Part shown: positions 45,901 to 54,559 of the stretch, piece after piece | Numbering within the stretch: the stretch's first letter is position 1 | Layout: each line of letters starts with the position of its first letter | Assembly: GCA_964036045.1 (NCBI GenBank) | Contig: OZ038384.1 | Span: 55,153,355-55,217,354, forward strand | DNA from: Eutreptiella sp. 'Long Island Sound 2002' | Taxonomy: Eukaryota; Euglenozoa; Euglenophyceae; Eutreptiales; Eutreptiaceae | DNA length: 64,000 nucleotides | Direction: 5' to 3' | Notes under the pieces: model-generated | Databases searched by the model: none | Told to the model about the DNA's origin: nothing | Seen by the model: only the letters and a program-made list of their open reading frames with translations | Position numbers and translations under genes: made by a program

Positions 45901-48900
45901 GCGCTTGTTGATGATCCTTTGTATCCTTTGTGCGACAGGTGACCTATTGTTGTGTAGTTCTAGGGTAGGTTTTCTGGTCTACTCTAGTAATGGTCTCGCG
46001 AGTGTCGGCCCGCGCTAACTAGAAGGAAACTAGGACAAACTTTTTTTGGAGCATTTGGACAGTATGTTGAAATAGGACTTGCCAGGTATCCTTCCATGCT
46101 GTCTCCAGTGTCTCCATTGGCTTATCGTTGCAGTTGGCCATGCTCAACACCTACAGCTCCGCTGGGGAGTGGGCAAGTGGCCAAAACTAGCCAATGGAAT
46201 GGTTCGCTGGGTCCAGTTAATCCTAGCTACCGATTATGGGGTGCGCCGCTGGAAGCGCTCCGTTGGAACCCCCCCACCCTCCCCCTTTCTAGGACACTCG
46301 GTGGCTGGGGGCTACCATGCCACGACCACTCAGTTAAGAAATATGTGGTTCCTAGTGTTTTTTGGTGCAGGCAACAAGGTGTACCATTGCCCCCTTGGTT
46401 GATTTAAGATGGGTTCAAAAGTGCTAGAACCCCCCGTGGAACCCTTTCCCGAACTTCGCTGGAAGGGGTGTTCCGGCGCTAGAAGGGGGAGGGTTCTAGC
46501 GCTGGAAGGGGGTTCCAGTAGGGGCTCCAGCCTTGGCAGGGGGTTCCAGCACGGTTTCTAGCAGGGCTTCGAGCACTCGTTCTACCTCCACATTCGCTAT
46601 TCTCCATCCACGTTTCTCACGGTCTTGTGCCAGCTTTTCACCTTGATCATGGACCGCTCCGGTTTTCCTGTTCTTGCATCATGGCTTGACAAGGCCAATG
46701 GCCTTGTGGGGACTCGTGGGTATTTAGCCCTTGTTGGTTGTTAACTTGAAACCCTCAAAGCTCAAACCATAGGTGCTGCATGTCTTTTCAAGCCTACCAC
46801 CATTGTTGGTCGTCTCCAAGTGAAGGGGTCCATCATGCATGACCGTACCCCCCGTGTGGTGAGCGATTACATCACCGAGGTTATTGACAAAGTCCCCCAC
46901 ATTCCCATCTTCCAATTGTGCCTTCATCCCAAACACATAAAGGATTTGCACCTCAGCATCACCTCTAGGCTCCCCACCGACTCCAACAGCACCGTGAAGC
47001 TGCATGTGGGTGATGACCAGTCCGGTGACATGCTCTTTGCTAGGAAGCGCGCCACAAGCAAGAAGTTGGGCAAGGACAACTATTTACTCCCCCAACCCAC
47101 AACTCACACACTCCGCTTCCTCTCCCTCAAAGACGCAGGTAGACGGGACCCATCTACTCATTGCCCACGCCTAGCCAGTTACAATGGAGACCCGATGACC
47201 GCTATGGCCCTACCACTCCCACCATGATGCCCACTACTGACGAGGAGCCCTTTCCTCCTTTTCCCATGTGCCACCCCCTTCCATTGATTGGCAGCATTGA
47301 GGAGGTCCCTCTCTCGCCTTGCAGCGGGCACACCCACCAATGAGAACCCCCGTGCCATGAATATTAGTTTGTTCATTTTGGCGTTAATTGTTGAAATGTT
47401 AATTGCCGCTGCCATTCATATTTATCTCGAAATATTAAACGAGCCGAACGAAAAATTACTGTTGTCACCAGCAAGCCATCGCATAGCACAAGCACACTAG
47501 GTGTTCGCTGTGAGTATTGAACATGCCGTTGAGCATGTGTTTAAGGTCCTGGGGCTCCATGTGCCGGTGACAGTAGAGCTAAGTGTGGAAGGCATCACGT
47601 GAAGAGCACAGGGCTTTGGGTGCCCATGAGGGCGGCCATGGTGCAAGGAGCCGCACGGGGTGCTCCGTATTTGCGCCATGGCAAGTCAAAATTTTCAAAC
47701 CACCACACCCAAACCCGCATCACCACTTTTGCCTACCGTTCCAACGCCGTTGCCCTTGGCATCCCCCCCCCCCCCCCCCCGGGCCCGTGTGATCGTTGTA
47801 GGCCTATTTCAAGATGGAGTTGAGGCTCTCAACGACATCCGTGCATACCACGGCCAACCCAACCCCCAAACGCCTTGCATTGGCCACCACCATGATTCAA
47901 ACCTTCTCCAAGTAAGGGAGGTAGTTGCACTTGCAATTGACCTTGTAGCAATGCAACCAATACTCATGCGCAACCTCCGTTCCCCGCAAATCTTTGTGAG
48001 GCGGCGTCTGGCTGTACACGTCCCGAGGGAGGTCACGCATGGCAACAATGGCTTTCCCCTTGTGGTTTTGCGATGCATAGGCCAATAGTTGCCCAATTTC
48101 CTCCCAAGTGAGGAAAAGCGCACGTTCCTCCTCACCATCTAGGGTGGCCGAGGCACCCAAATTAACGCATGTGTGCTGTCGGGGTAGTACCCGTTGCACT
48201 CTCAGCATTTTCTGTTGGGAATTCCTCTAGCTGGAGCTCAATAAAGGCCACTTGGAGGCGGCTAGTGGCCATACAACAGTGGAGGATGCAATGGAAAACC
48301 ATGCACCAATCAACGATGATATGTTGCTCTACAATGCATCCATCATTCTCCAAACTGCGGCCCGTCTCCTAGTAGCGGCAACGCGTTTCCGCCTCTCTGG
48401 CTAGTATCTGCCGGTCCTCAACGTGTACCCATGGTGCAGCCGCCTTGTCCCACACCCCCATGTTGGTTATGGAGCCTACCATGGGCAAGGTAGAGACACC
48501 GATGAGATGCTAGACGAAGGGCTAGTCACAACCAATGACCGGCTACTTTGTCCCCTGATAAAACTTCTTGCCATCATTAATGGATTGCAATGCCTGCAAC
48601 CAAAAGGTGCGTTCATTTTTGTGTTCATGTTTGAAGATTAATATTAACGCGCATATTCCGATGGCTGTGAGATATCAACGATTTTTCCAATCCTAATCTC
48701 CAAATATGGACAGAAAAATTGACGCACAAGAAAGCGGCAATAGACCTGCAGGTTTTCAGCTGACATGATAGCTAAACCGGCCATGTCCTTGTCCCCGCAC
48801 ACGGCCATGCCCACCATGCACTAATGGGTTGGTGTGCTGCTCCGTGTGCCGTGGTGGAGCAGCCCAATTGATAGTTGAGTCCAACTACCACCGGCACATG

Positions 48901-51900
48901 GGTACCCATCCCCTCGGACGATGAAGGTGAGGGATCGCTTCAAATCAATGGTGTCCACTAGTCATGGACTCGAATGGAGGTAGCAGGCCCAACAATGTAG
49001 TGGCCAATGATGACCACAAGTAGGGGGATCAGCAACGGAGATAGCCGGCCGTAACTCAAGGGGCTTGGATATCTCCTTTCAAGTGTCCAAGAATGGTTGC
49101 CGAGTGGGGATGGAATGGGGGAATGGGTGGCCCGTTGGGGCGGTGTAGGCGTCGGGCGAGGGGAAAACTGGCTTGCGCGGGGGGGGGGGGGGGGGCGTGG
49201 GAGCCCCCCAAAGGAGAGGGGGGGGGGTCTGGCAATGGGGCTCCTGTGACAGAACCCTTGGTAAAGTACCAATCACCTTGAAGAGAGGCGGTTAGATCTA
49301 GCGCAGGCGCGGGCGTCGTATACCCCCCTTTTGGGGGGTCATTCGCGTAGCATACCCCAAGGCATGATATAATAATTTGTAGTCAGAAGGCTCCAAGCAG
49401 TGGGGATGGGATGCGCATTTCTGACATAACAATCCACGGTCGCATGGTAGCGTAGCCGCCTGCAGATTTTTTGGTCGGCGTTTCGAATCCTTTCCCGTTG
49501 ACTGCCATTGGCGGCACCGCCGCCATGAGCGCCTGACCGGGGTTCAAACCGCCGACCAAAAAGTCCGTGGCTAGCTACATTACCATTCGGCCACTGCTTA
49601 CTCGGGATACACTGGCCCTCCCCACTGCTTGGTGCCAAGTCTGCCATTGACAAAACCCCAAACTGCGTGTTTCTGTCTGACCGGACATAAATACCACCAC
49701 TGCTGCCCCCCCCCCCCCCCTCAATGGAAGTCCAACCTTATTTGCCACCATCTATGACCTTTTTCAAGGCCCCGTCACGGGAGCCAAGGAGGGGAGGCGG
49801 TCCGGGAAAGGGGCTCCAACGACCCCCCCCCCCCCCCGCGCAAGCCAATTTTCCCCCACCCTCAAACTTCGACACGTGCCGGAAGCTGACCTTGGCAACA
49901 TTCAAGTCCATAAGGAGGCCGATGAAGTCGGGCGTCAGAAAGAGGGAGGAGGCATATTGCCGCACCCCCTCTATTTGGTTGTTGTGAACGAGGGGGAGTT
50001 GGGCAACCTCGGTGGCCTTGGCTAAAGGGGAGGAAGCCACCCGTTCACCAAGGAGTTGTGAAACCCGAGGGTCACACAAACTCTTGGCACTGCTCAAAAC
50101 ACGTAAGCGTCATGTTAAGCTCAAGAATTGTGTCCTGAGAATAAGGCATCACAAGAGCTAGACCTAAGGAAATGGCGGTTTGGAGTCGGGTTGGTGGTGA
50201 GGCCGGAAGGGGAGGGGGTCACACATACCCAACTCAAAGACAATGCAACCCCTACACCATCCCGTTGTGCAACATTTATACAACTAAAAACCCCAATATT
50301 GGCCGCGGTATGCACATGGAAAAAAATATGCAAGTGCAAATGATCCACAATTGGGTGAAGGTGTTACTTTCTGGAGCATTAATATTAAACCCCCTGCATT
50401 TGTGGCTGTGGCAGTGGTGGTGGCTGTGGCTGTGGCGGTACCACGGGACGTGCTGTCATGCAACAACATACATGCCGGAGCACCAGAGCCACCCCTAATG
50501 ACCCAGATTAAAAGTAATGTCGTCAACTGTAATTTTCATAAGCCGCAGCCACGGCCACAGCCACAGTCACAGTCACAGCCACAGTCAGCCGCAGTAGCAG
50601 CCACAGCAACTGCCTCAGCTATCGCCGAAACACCGCAGCCACAGCCCTAGATAGCCACCCATACCCCACTCCATCCCATCAATACCTCCCTGAAAAGGTG
50701 TTGTACTTAACACCACCTTGCTCCTGCCAATTTTTGATTGGCATCCCTCCCCCACATCCTTCTGTGTTGAGCTGAGGCTTAGTCTCGAGGAGTCAACCAA
50801 ACCCACTGCCCTCTGCAGATACGGAGAGGAGGGCCTGCTGGAGGCCGAGAAGAAGTACTTCAACCTGGACTCTTGGATGGTGTGCGTCTTTGTGCCCGCA
50901 TCTTCTATCTGCCTGTGAATGCTGCGAGCCCTATGACTCTTTGCCCAGAGGCATCATCATTTTGGGCTGCGTCCAGGCTGCCTTCCCATAGCACTCCAGT
51001 TGCACGCCCCGCCCCACCAACCCCCCGAACCCCCATCCTGATACCCATGCCTACCCCCACACCCACCAACATCCACCCCCCACCCCAATGGCCCATACAC
51101 TCTCACCCGGGCACGGCAGAAGCCACGGAGCTTGCGCCAGTACCACAGCCCTGCAGACTGCTGTAGGGTTCCTGCCCCCGCAGGTCAGGGAGAGCACATG
51201 ACGCGGCGTGCGTGTGTGGCGCAAGTATTGGGGGCAACCCGGCGCAAGTGGAAAGAGCATGTGGAAAGTGTGAAATGGTGGGAAATACTCCATCTGTTCC
51301 CACAATGAGCACCTCAAGCGGTGTGCCCCGAAGAGGGGTTCAACACTGGCAACTGCTCCAAGGGGCACTGGCACTGATACGCAAGGACCACTAAGGTACG
51401 GCCATCCCCCCCCCCCCCCCCAAGAGCAAGAAGGCCAGGGCCCTACGCCCAACACAGTGCATATGCACATGAGCAGCCACCCCTCCCTGTTGAACATTTC
51501 TGCACCAACACCCTCCCCTGCCTGTCTGCACGCACGCGCAAGGCATCCCCCCCCCCCCCCCCTCACCAACACACCCACTCCCTAGTCAGAGGCTGGAAAA
51601 ATGAAACATTGTGGAGATGATAGCCTGGTGCTTGTCCACGCAAAGGGTTCTGGGCATTGAGGCTGCATCACATTGGGTCGACCTGGCCGCCCCAACACAG
51701 GGTTTAAGAGCTGCAATAGGTGTCCCAAGCCAATGGGGCGGCACGGGCTGTAGCATGGGTCCCCTGCGTGTTTTCGCTCTCATTCCCATTGAACAATAGT
51801 TCAATGGCTGACTCGCTTTGTTCGGGGGTGTGGGGAGCTGGGGTACCCGCTGCCTTGAGTGAGGGCACCCTGTACGTGCCACAGTTATGTACCTCCAAGT

Positions 51901-54559
51901 GAAACGGTTCCTGAAGGTCTTGCTGGGGTGGTTTGGGGAACAACAACATTCTTCCGGAGGTTCCGCCCATACTGTTGTGTCCGCCTGCCAGACATGTCTC
52001 ACTTGAACTTTAAAATGCTGCCTGTAGTTGTCCCGGGTGTAATAACTGGTCTTCCCTTGTGCTCTCGTGGTTTACCCACCGCATCCCTCACGGTTCTCGG
52101 TTGCATTGACCCTTTCTTCTGACGCACCGGCCCCACAGGACGAAGTGCCTCGTCGGGCCTCAATGCATCGTCCGTCCATTGTGTACCCCAATGACTTCGA
52201 TTTTGGTCCCCACAACAGCAACAGCAGCAGCAGCCTGGGCAGCTTGAGCAACAGCTTCGGCAGCAGCTTCAGCAACAGCTTCAGCTCAAGTAATGGTCGC
52301 TCTTCGTCATCGCCTAAAAGAATGGAACGTTTCATCAGGTCTGAGAGAAGTGCCGCTGGTGGATATTGCAGCATCCCTCTGCAGTGGCTGGTGTGGGACA
52401 GACGGGATCGCTCTTTGCACATAGTGTCTAAAAGACAGCAAATAGACGCATGGCAGAATGAATTCGACGGCCCGCAGGGGGCGGGGTGTTGGGTGGACCC
52501 CGCTCCCCCTCTCCTCTGCAAACAAGTTTTTGATGACGAATCTCCTGGCCCTGTGTTGCACTTTCCACATCGTTCTTCCTGGATAGCACCGGCCCGCCGG
52601 ATTTAACCGTACCTGGGTTCGGCGTACCTATCGGCTCGGCGTACTTTCGGCCCGCCGACTCGGCCGGCCGAAGGTACGGTTTAATCCGTCACCCCCCCTT
52701 GTACTATTACCCCCAAAAACTAACCCCCCCCCCTATTATTACTAACAAGACTCCGTAACCCCCCCCCTTTTTTGGCATACTACAAATTCCCCCACCCCCC
52801 GTTCCCCTCAACCACCCCCCCCCCCCCGCCCCCAAAGCCTACATGCATAAGTTTTCTTCGTTCCCCTCAATACCCCCCCCCCCCCCGCCCCCAAACCCTA
52901 CATGCAATAATTTTCTTCGTTTAGTGAATTTTTTGATCCCCCCCCCCCTTCGGCCGGCCGATCAGCCGGCCGAAGGTACAGTTTAATCCGTCACCCCCCC
53001 TTTGTACTATTACCCCCAAAAACTAACACCCCACCCCCTATTATTACTAACAAGACTCCGTCACCCCCCCCCCTTTTGGCATACTACAAATTCCCCCACC
53101 CCCCGTTCCCCTCAACCACCCCCCCCCCCGCCCCCAAAGCCTACATGCAAAAGTTTTCTTCGTTCCCCTCAATTCCCCCCCCCCCGCCGCCCCCAAAGCC
53201 TACATGCAATAATTTTCTTCGTTTAGTGAATTTTCTGACCCCCCCCCCCCTCACCAGCCAAGTCGCATAAGTCACATGCCGCTTTTCCCCTAGACATAAT
53301 TCCGTGTTCGAGTGCAATGTTCGTCGCTAGCTACGTCCTGTAGACGTCCTGCATTACGCTTTACGCTAAAACCGCCGCTCCGTTGCCATGGTCATCCTGT
53401 ACAGTTCCTCCACGTTGAAACCCACCCTTCCCTCCCTCCATTGTCCCATAGCTTCTCCCCATACCGGCACACACAAGGGGCACAGGCAGGGCCTCGGGGT
53501 GGTTCCTGAGAGCGCTCAACCGTGGTCCACTATACAGCTGTACACACAGAAGGCGGTGCACACACAAGGCGGAACACACAAAAGGCGGTCTGTGGCCACA
53601 GCAGGAGTCATGTTATTAAAGGGGCCACAGGCAAGGCGGTACACACAGAAGGCGGTGCACACACAAGGCGGGACACACAAAAGGCGGTCTGTGGCCACCG
53701 CAGGAGTCATGTTATTGAAGGGGCCACAGGCAAGGCGGTACACACAGAAGGCGGTGCACACACAATGCGGAACACACAAAAGGCGGTCTGTGGCCACCGC
53801 AGGAGTCATGTTATTAAAGGGGCCACAGGCAAGGCGGTACACACAGAAGGCGGTGCACACACAAGGCGGAACACACAAAAGGCGGTCTGTGGCCACCGCA
53901 GGAGTCATGTTATTAAAGGGGCCACAGGCAAAGCGGTACACACAGAAGGCGGTGCACACAAGAGGCGGTCTGTGGCCACCGCAGGAGTCATGTTATTAAA
54001 GGGGCCACAGGCAAGGCGGTACACACAGAAGGCGGTGCACACACAAGGCGGAACACACAAAAGGCGGCCTGTGGCCACCGCAGGAGTCATGTTATTGAAG
54101 GGGCCACAGGCAAGGCGGTACACACAGAAGGCGGTGCGCACACAAGGCGGAACACACAAAAGGCGGTCTGTGGCCACTGCAGGCGTCTTGTCATTAATAT
54201 ACAGGGGGGGTTTGTTAGTATATGGGGGTATTACTACAAGGGGGGGTGACAGATTAAACTGTACCGAGTCGGCCGGCCGAAGGTCCGGCCGGACTTCCGG
54301 CCATTTTTTCGGCCAAAACAGGGGGGGGGGGGTGACGGATTAAACCGTACTTTTGGCCGGCCGATCGGCCGGCCGAAAGTACGCCGAGTCGATAAGTACG
54401 CCGAGCCGATAGGTACGCCGAACCCCAGGTACGGTTTAATCCGGTGAGCTGATAGCACCTGCTGAACCCCACAGTCAGGGCCCGCATGCGAAGACCGGTT
54501 CCAGGAGCAAACGCCACGATGCTGCAATGGTGAGCAGTGGGGCTAACACTCCACTCTGA
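39996..54559 (+). CDS. J-domain (DnaJ/Hsp40-type) protein, four exons, last exon split by a transposon
   Basis: Exons: 39996-40099, 40924-41046, 50819-50879, and 52139-52590 resuming at 54460-54559. All introns are GT-AG. The joined length is 840 bp, 279 residues plus TGA. ATG 39996 has a good context (GAGCCATGG) and puts the J domain at residues 13-78: F-Y-E-I-L-G-V helix, the H-P-D motif at 42-44 that stimulates Hsp70 ATPase, and K-R-A-V-Y-D-R-Y-G-E-E-G-L across the exon 2/3 junction. That junction (AG|A completing Arg76) is what links the two exons over 9.8 kb. Exon 4 joins in phase 0 and encodes a Ser/Asn-rich stretch, then an unrecognised C-terminal region; there is no G/F or CTD-I/II domain. 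Whether more exons lie between 50880 and 52138 is unknown. The allele here carries a transposon in exon 4. Confidence 0.8.
40100..40923 (+). other. Intron 1 of the J-domain gene
   Basis: Donor ACAG|GTGTTG, acceptor CACAACACAG|GCAG, phase 2. 824 bp; no repeat recognised inside. Confidence 0.8.
41338..42206 (+). other. Intronic region, possible short coding fragment
   Basis: An 87-codon frame 41585-41848 ends in TGA and is protein-like (F-I-G-T-F-K-S, C-C-C), but no family is recognised. A G-run lies at 42006-42020. CTAGAACAACACTAGAAC words near 42170 recur near 43555. Otherwise nothing is seen. Confidence 0.3.
42207..43465 (-). pseudogene. Minus-strand coding fragments, unrecognised
   Basis: Three protein-like stretches on the minus strand in different frames: 43262-43465, 42798-43016 (very rich in Lys/Glu, coiled-coil type), and 42525-42770 followed by 42207-42497 (the last with W-L-F-T-S-V-D-G-D-L and E-R-W-K-Q). 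The Lys/Glu-rich part resembles in composition the minus-strand fragment at 62820-63000. Probably remains of one mobile-element gene; no domain recognised. Confidence 0.4.
44020..45170 (+). pseudogene. Unrecognised UAR-containing frame in intron 2
   Basis: One frame from about 44127 reads through TAG 44307 to a TGA near 44430. Around 44370-44420 the protein-like sequence moves to a second frame (44359 onward) and runs to TGA near 45168. In that frame it crosses TAG 44569, TAA about 44632, TAA about 44701, TAG 44944 and TAG about 45130, with no internal TGA. The part around 44400-44570 is convincingly globular. The part 44620-44720 is a repeat also found at 45478-45578, so it may not be original coding sequence. 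No family recognised. Confidence 0.4.
44623..45578. repeat. Direct repeat pair, ~100 bp
   Basis: AGAGACCTAGATTAAAACCAAT at 44623 and 45478, each followed by TTAATTTTT, a TTGAAA word, and ACATGTTAACCTCAATTTGG about 80 bp later. The two copies bracket the left arm of the inverted repeat at 45105-45995. Confidence 0.8.
45105..45995. repeat. Long inverted repeat, ~300-bp arms
   Basis: Left arm 45105-45410 and right arm about 45695-45995 are reverse complements with roughly 85 percent identity. Matching words include ACCTACCCTAGAACYACACA, GATCATCAACAAGCGCCAAG, CAAGATGGAGGAGCCCCAG and GGGGACATGGAACT. The ~285-bp spacer contains one copy of the direct repeat above. It is a foldback-type element or an inverted duplication; no transposase is visible between the arms. 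Confidence 0.8.
46079..46648. other. Intronic spacer
   Basis: No gene recognised. A GC-rich run of CTAGCGCTGGAAGGGGGTTCCAG-like words (46430-46570) forms short imperfect repeats just upstream of the frame starting at 46649. Confidence 0.35.
46649..47227 (+). CDS. Unrecognised 192-residue protein
   Basis: ATG 46649 (ATCATGG context) to TGA 47225-47227, with a single in-frame TAA (46742-46744) after G-C and before L-E-T-L-K-A-Q. The protein looks globular: W-L-D-K near the start, V-V-S-D-Y-I-T-E-V-I-D-K in the middle, and a Lys/Arg-rich stretch before the C-terminus. No family recognised. It lies in intron 2 of the J-domain gene, so it is either a nested gene or a mobile-element gene. Confidence 0.5.
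47288..47602 (+). CDS. Unrecognised frame with a predicted membrane helix
   Basis: Same frame as the preceding gene, after its TGA and a second TGA at 47285. First ATG at about 47357. A hydrophobic stretch (I-S-L-F-I-L-A-L-I-V then L-I-A-A-A-I-H-I-Y-L) could be one transmembrane segment. The frame passes TAG 47498-47500 and ends at TGA 47600-47602 with a regular amphipathic-looking tail. Its stop lies in the palindrome TCACGTGA shared with the stop of the convergent minus-strand transposase. Confidence 0.4.
47595..48680 (-). pseudogene. Transposase-like gene with four or more in-frame TAG codons
   Basis: Minus-strand protein-like sequence from about 48680 to TGA 47595-47597. The first block (48660-48170) is one frame with TAG at 48543, 48522, 48510 and 48369 (plus-strand positions of CTA) and no TGA. 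It contains F-W-L-Q-A-L and D-K-A-A-A-P-W-V. Frameshifts near 48190, 47900 and 47760 then lead through L-G-A-S-A-T-L-D-G-E, A-M-R-D-L-P-R-D, and V-C-T-D-V-V-E-S-L-N-S-I-L-K, whose E-S-L-N helix resembles the last acidic motif of MULE-type DDE transposases. Two further TAGs (47804, 47733) align to Arg and Glu in the paralogue at 63.3-64.0 kb. Family assignment is tentative. Confidence 0.55.
48681..49267. other. Intronic spacer
   Basis: No gene recognised. A G-run of ~17 bases lies at 49180-49196, followed by GGGGGGG at 49222. Confidence 0.3.
49268..49372. repeat. Dispersed ~105-bp module, distant copy
   Basis: ATCACCTTGAAGAG, GGTTAGATC, GCAGGCG, CGTATACCCCCC, CATTCGCGTA and TACCCCAAGG in the same order as at 18764-18872, more than 30 kb away. 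Confidence 0.8.
49385..49650. repeat. Foldback of two head-to-head tRNA-like (SINE-type) units
   Basis: The plus strand at 49425-49495 and the minus strand at 49625-49540 each show a tRNA-like order: an A-box-like AATGGTAATGTAGC (diverged on plus: CATGGTAGCGTAGC), then TTTTTTGGTCGGCG, then a B-box-like GGTTTGAACCCC (plus: GTTTCGAATCC). The outer CCAAGCAGTGGGGA words are also inverted. This suggests two tRNA-derived SINE heads in inverted orientation. It does not fold as a functional tRNA by eye. Confidence 0.5.
49690..50390. other. Intronic spacer, possible minus-strand fragment
   Basis: C-runs at 49707 and 49823. A 119-codon minus frame (49738-50097) reads partly protein-like but has no recognised motif. 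Confidence 0.25.
50400..50648. repeat. Inverted pair of hexamer microsatellites
   Basis: (TGTGGC)n-type DNA at 50400-50440 and (CAGCCA)n / (CACAGT)n-type DNA at 50541-50648 are complementary in sense, so the pair can form a hairpin with a ~100-bp loop. It lies ~170 bp upstream of the exon 3 acceptor of the J-domain gene. Confidence 0.7.
50880..52138 (+). other. Intron 3 of the J-domain gene
   Basis: Donor TGGATG|GTGTGC, acceptor CCCCACAG|GACGAA, phase 0 on both sides. It contains C-runs (51406, 51547) and no recognised gene; a small unrecognised exon cannot be excluded. Confidence 0.55.
52582..52590. repeat. Target-site duplication, left copy
   Basis: GATAGCACC, repeated at 54451-54459, flanking the transposon in exon 4. 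Confidence 0.85.
52591..54450. mobile_element. 1.86-kb TIR transposon inserted in an exon (non-autonomous, MULE-like by TSD length)
   Basis: Flanked by a 9-bp duplication. The termini are inverted: CCGGATTTAACCGTACCTGG at the left and CCAGGTACGGTTTAATCCGG at the right, continuing through repeated GGCGTACCTATCGGCTCGG-type words and GGCCGGCCGA palindromes. Inside are two ~290-bp direct copies full of C-runs (52690-52975 and 52978-53265) and a 99-bp minisatellite. No transposase is recognisable. A 9-bp duplication is typical of Mutator-like elements; 8 bp (hAT, Zisupton) cannot be strictly excluded because the last base could be shared by chance. Confidence 0.85.
53525..54195. repeat. 99-bp minisatellite inside the transposon, ~7 copies
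   Basis: Unit marked by GGAGTCATGTTATTAAAGGG, GGCCACAGGCAAGGCGGTAC and CACACAGAAGGCGGTGCACA. Starts are near 53611, 53710, 53809, 53908, 53991 (one 83-bp unit) and 54090. 99 bp equals 33 codons, so several frames on both strands stay open with a 33-residue repeat; I do not regard it as a gene. Confidence 0.95.

Larger units (their letters stand above)
41047..50818 (+). other. Intron 2 of the J-domain gene, 9.8 kb, full of mobile-element debris
   Basis: Donor GATAG|GTCTATG, acceptor CTCTGCAG|ATACGG, phase 2. It contains coding fragments on both strands, an inverted-repeat pair, a transposase, a tRNA-like foldback and a copy of the dispersed module, each listed separately. An alternative reading would extend exon 2 past 41046 into a short tail. 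Confidence 0.7.

Noticed and set aside
49425-49640. Functional tRNA genes
   Set aside because: A/B-box-like words are present, but no clean acceptor stem or anticodon arm could be drawn.
53522-54343. 273-codon repetitive frame as a gene
   Set aside because: Follows from the 99-bp unit; equally open on the minus strand; lies inside a transposon.
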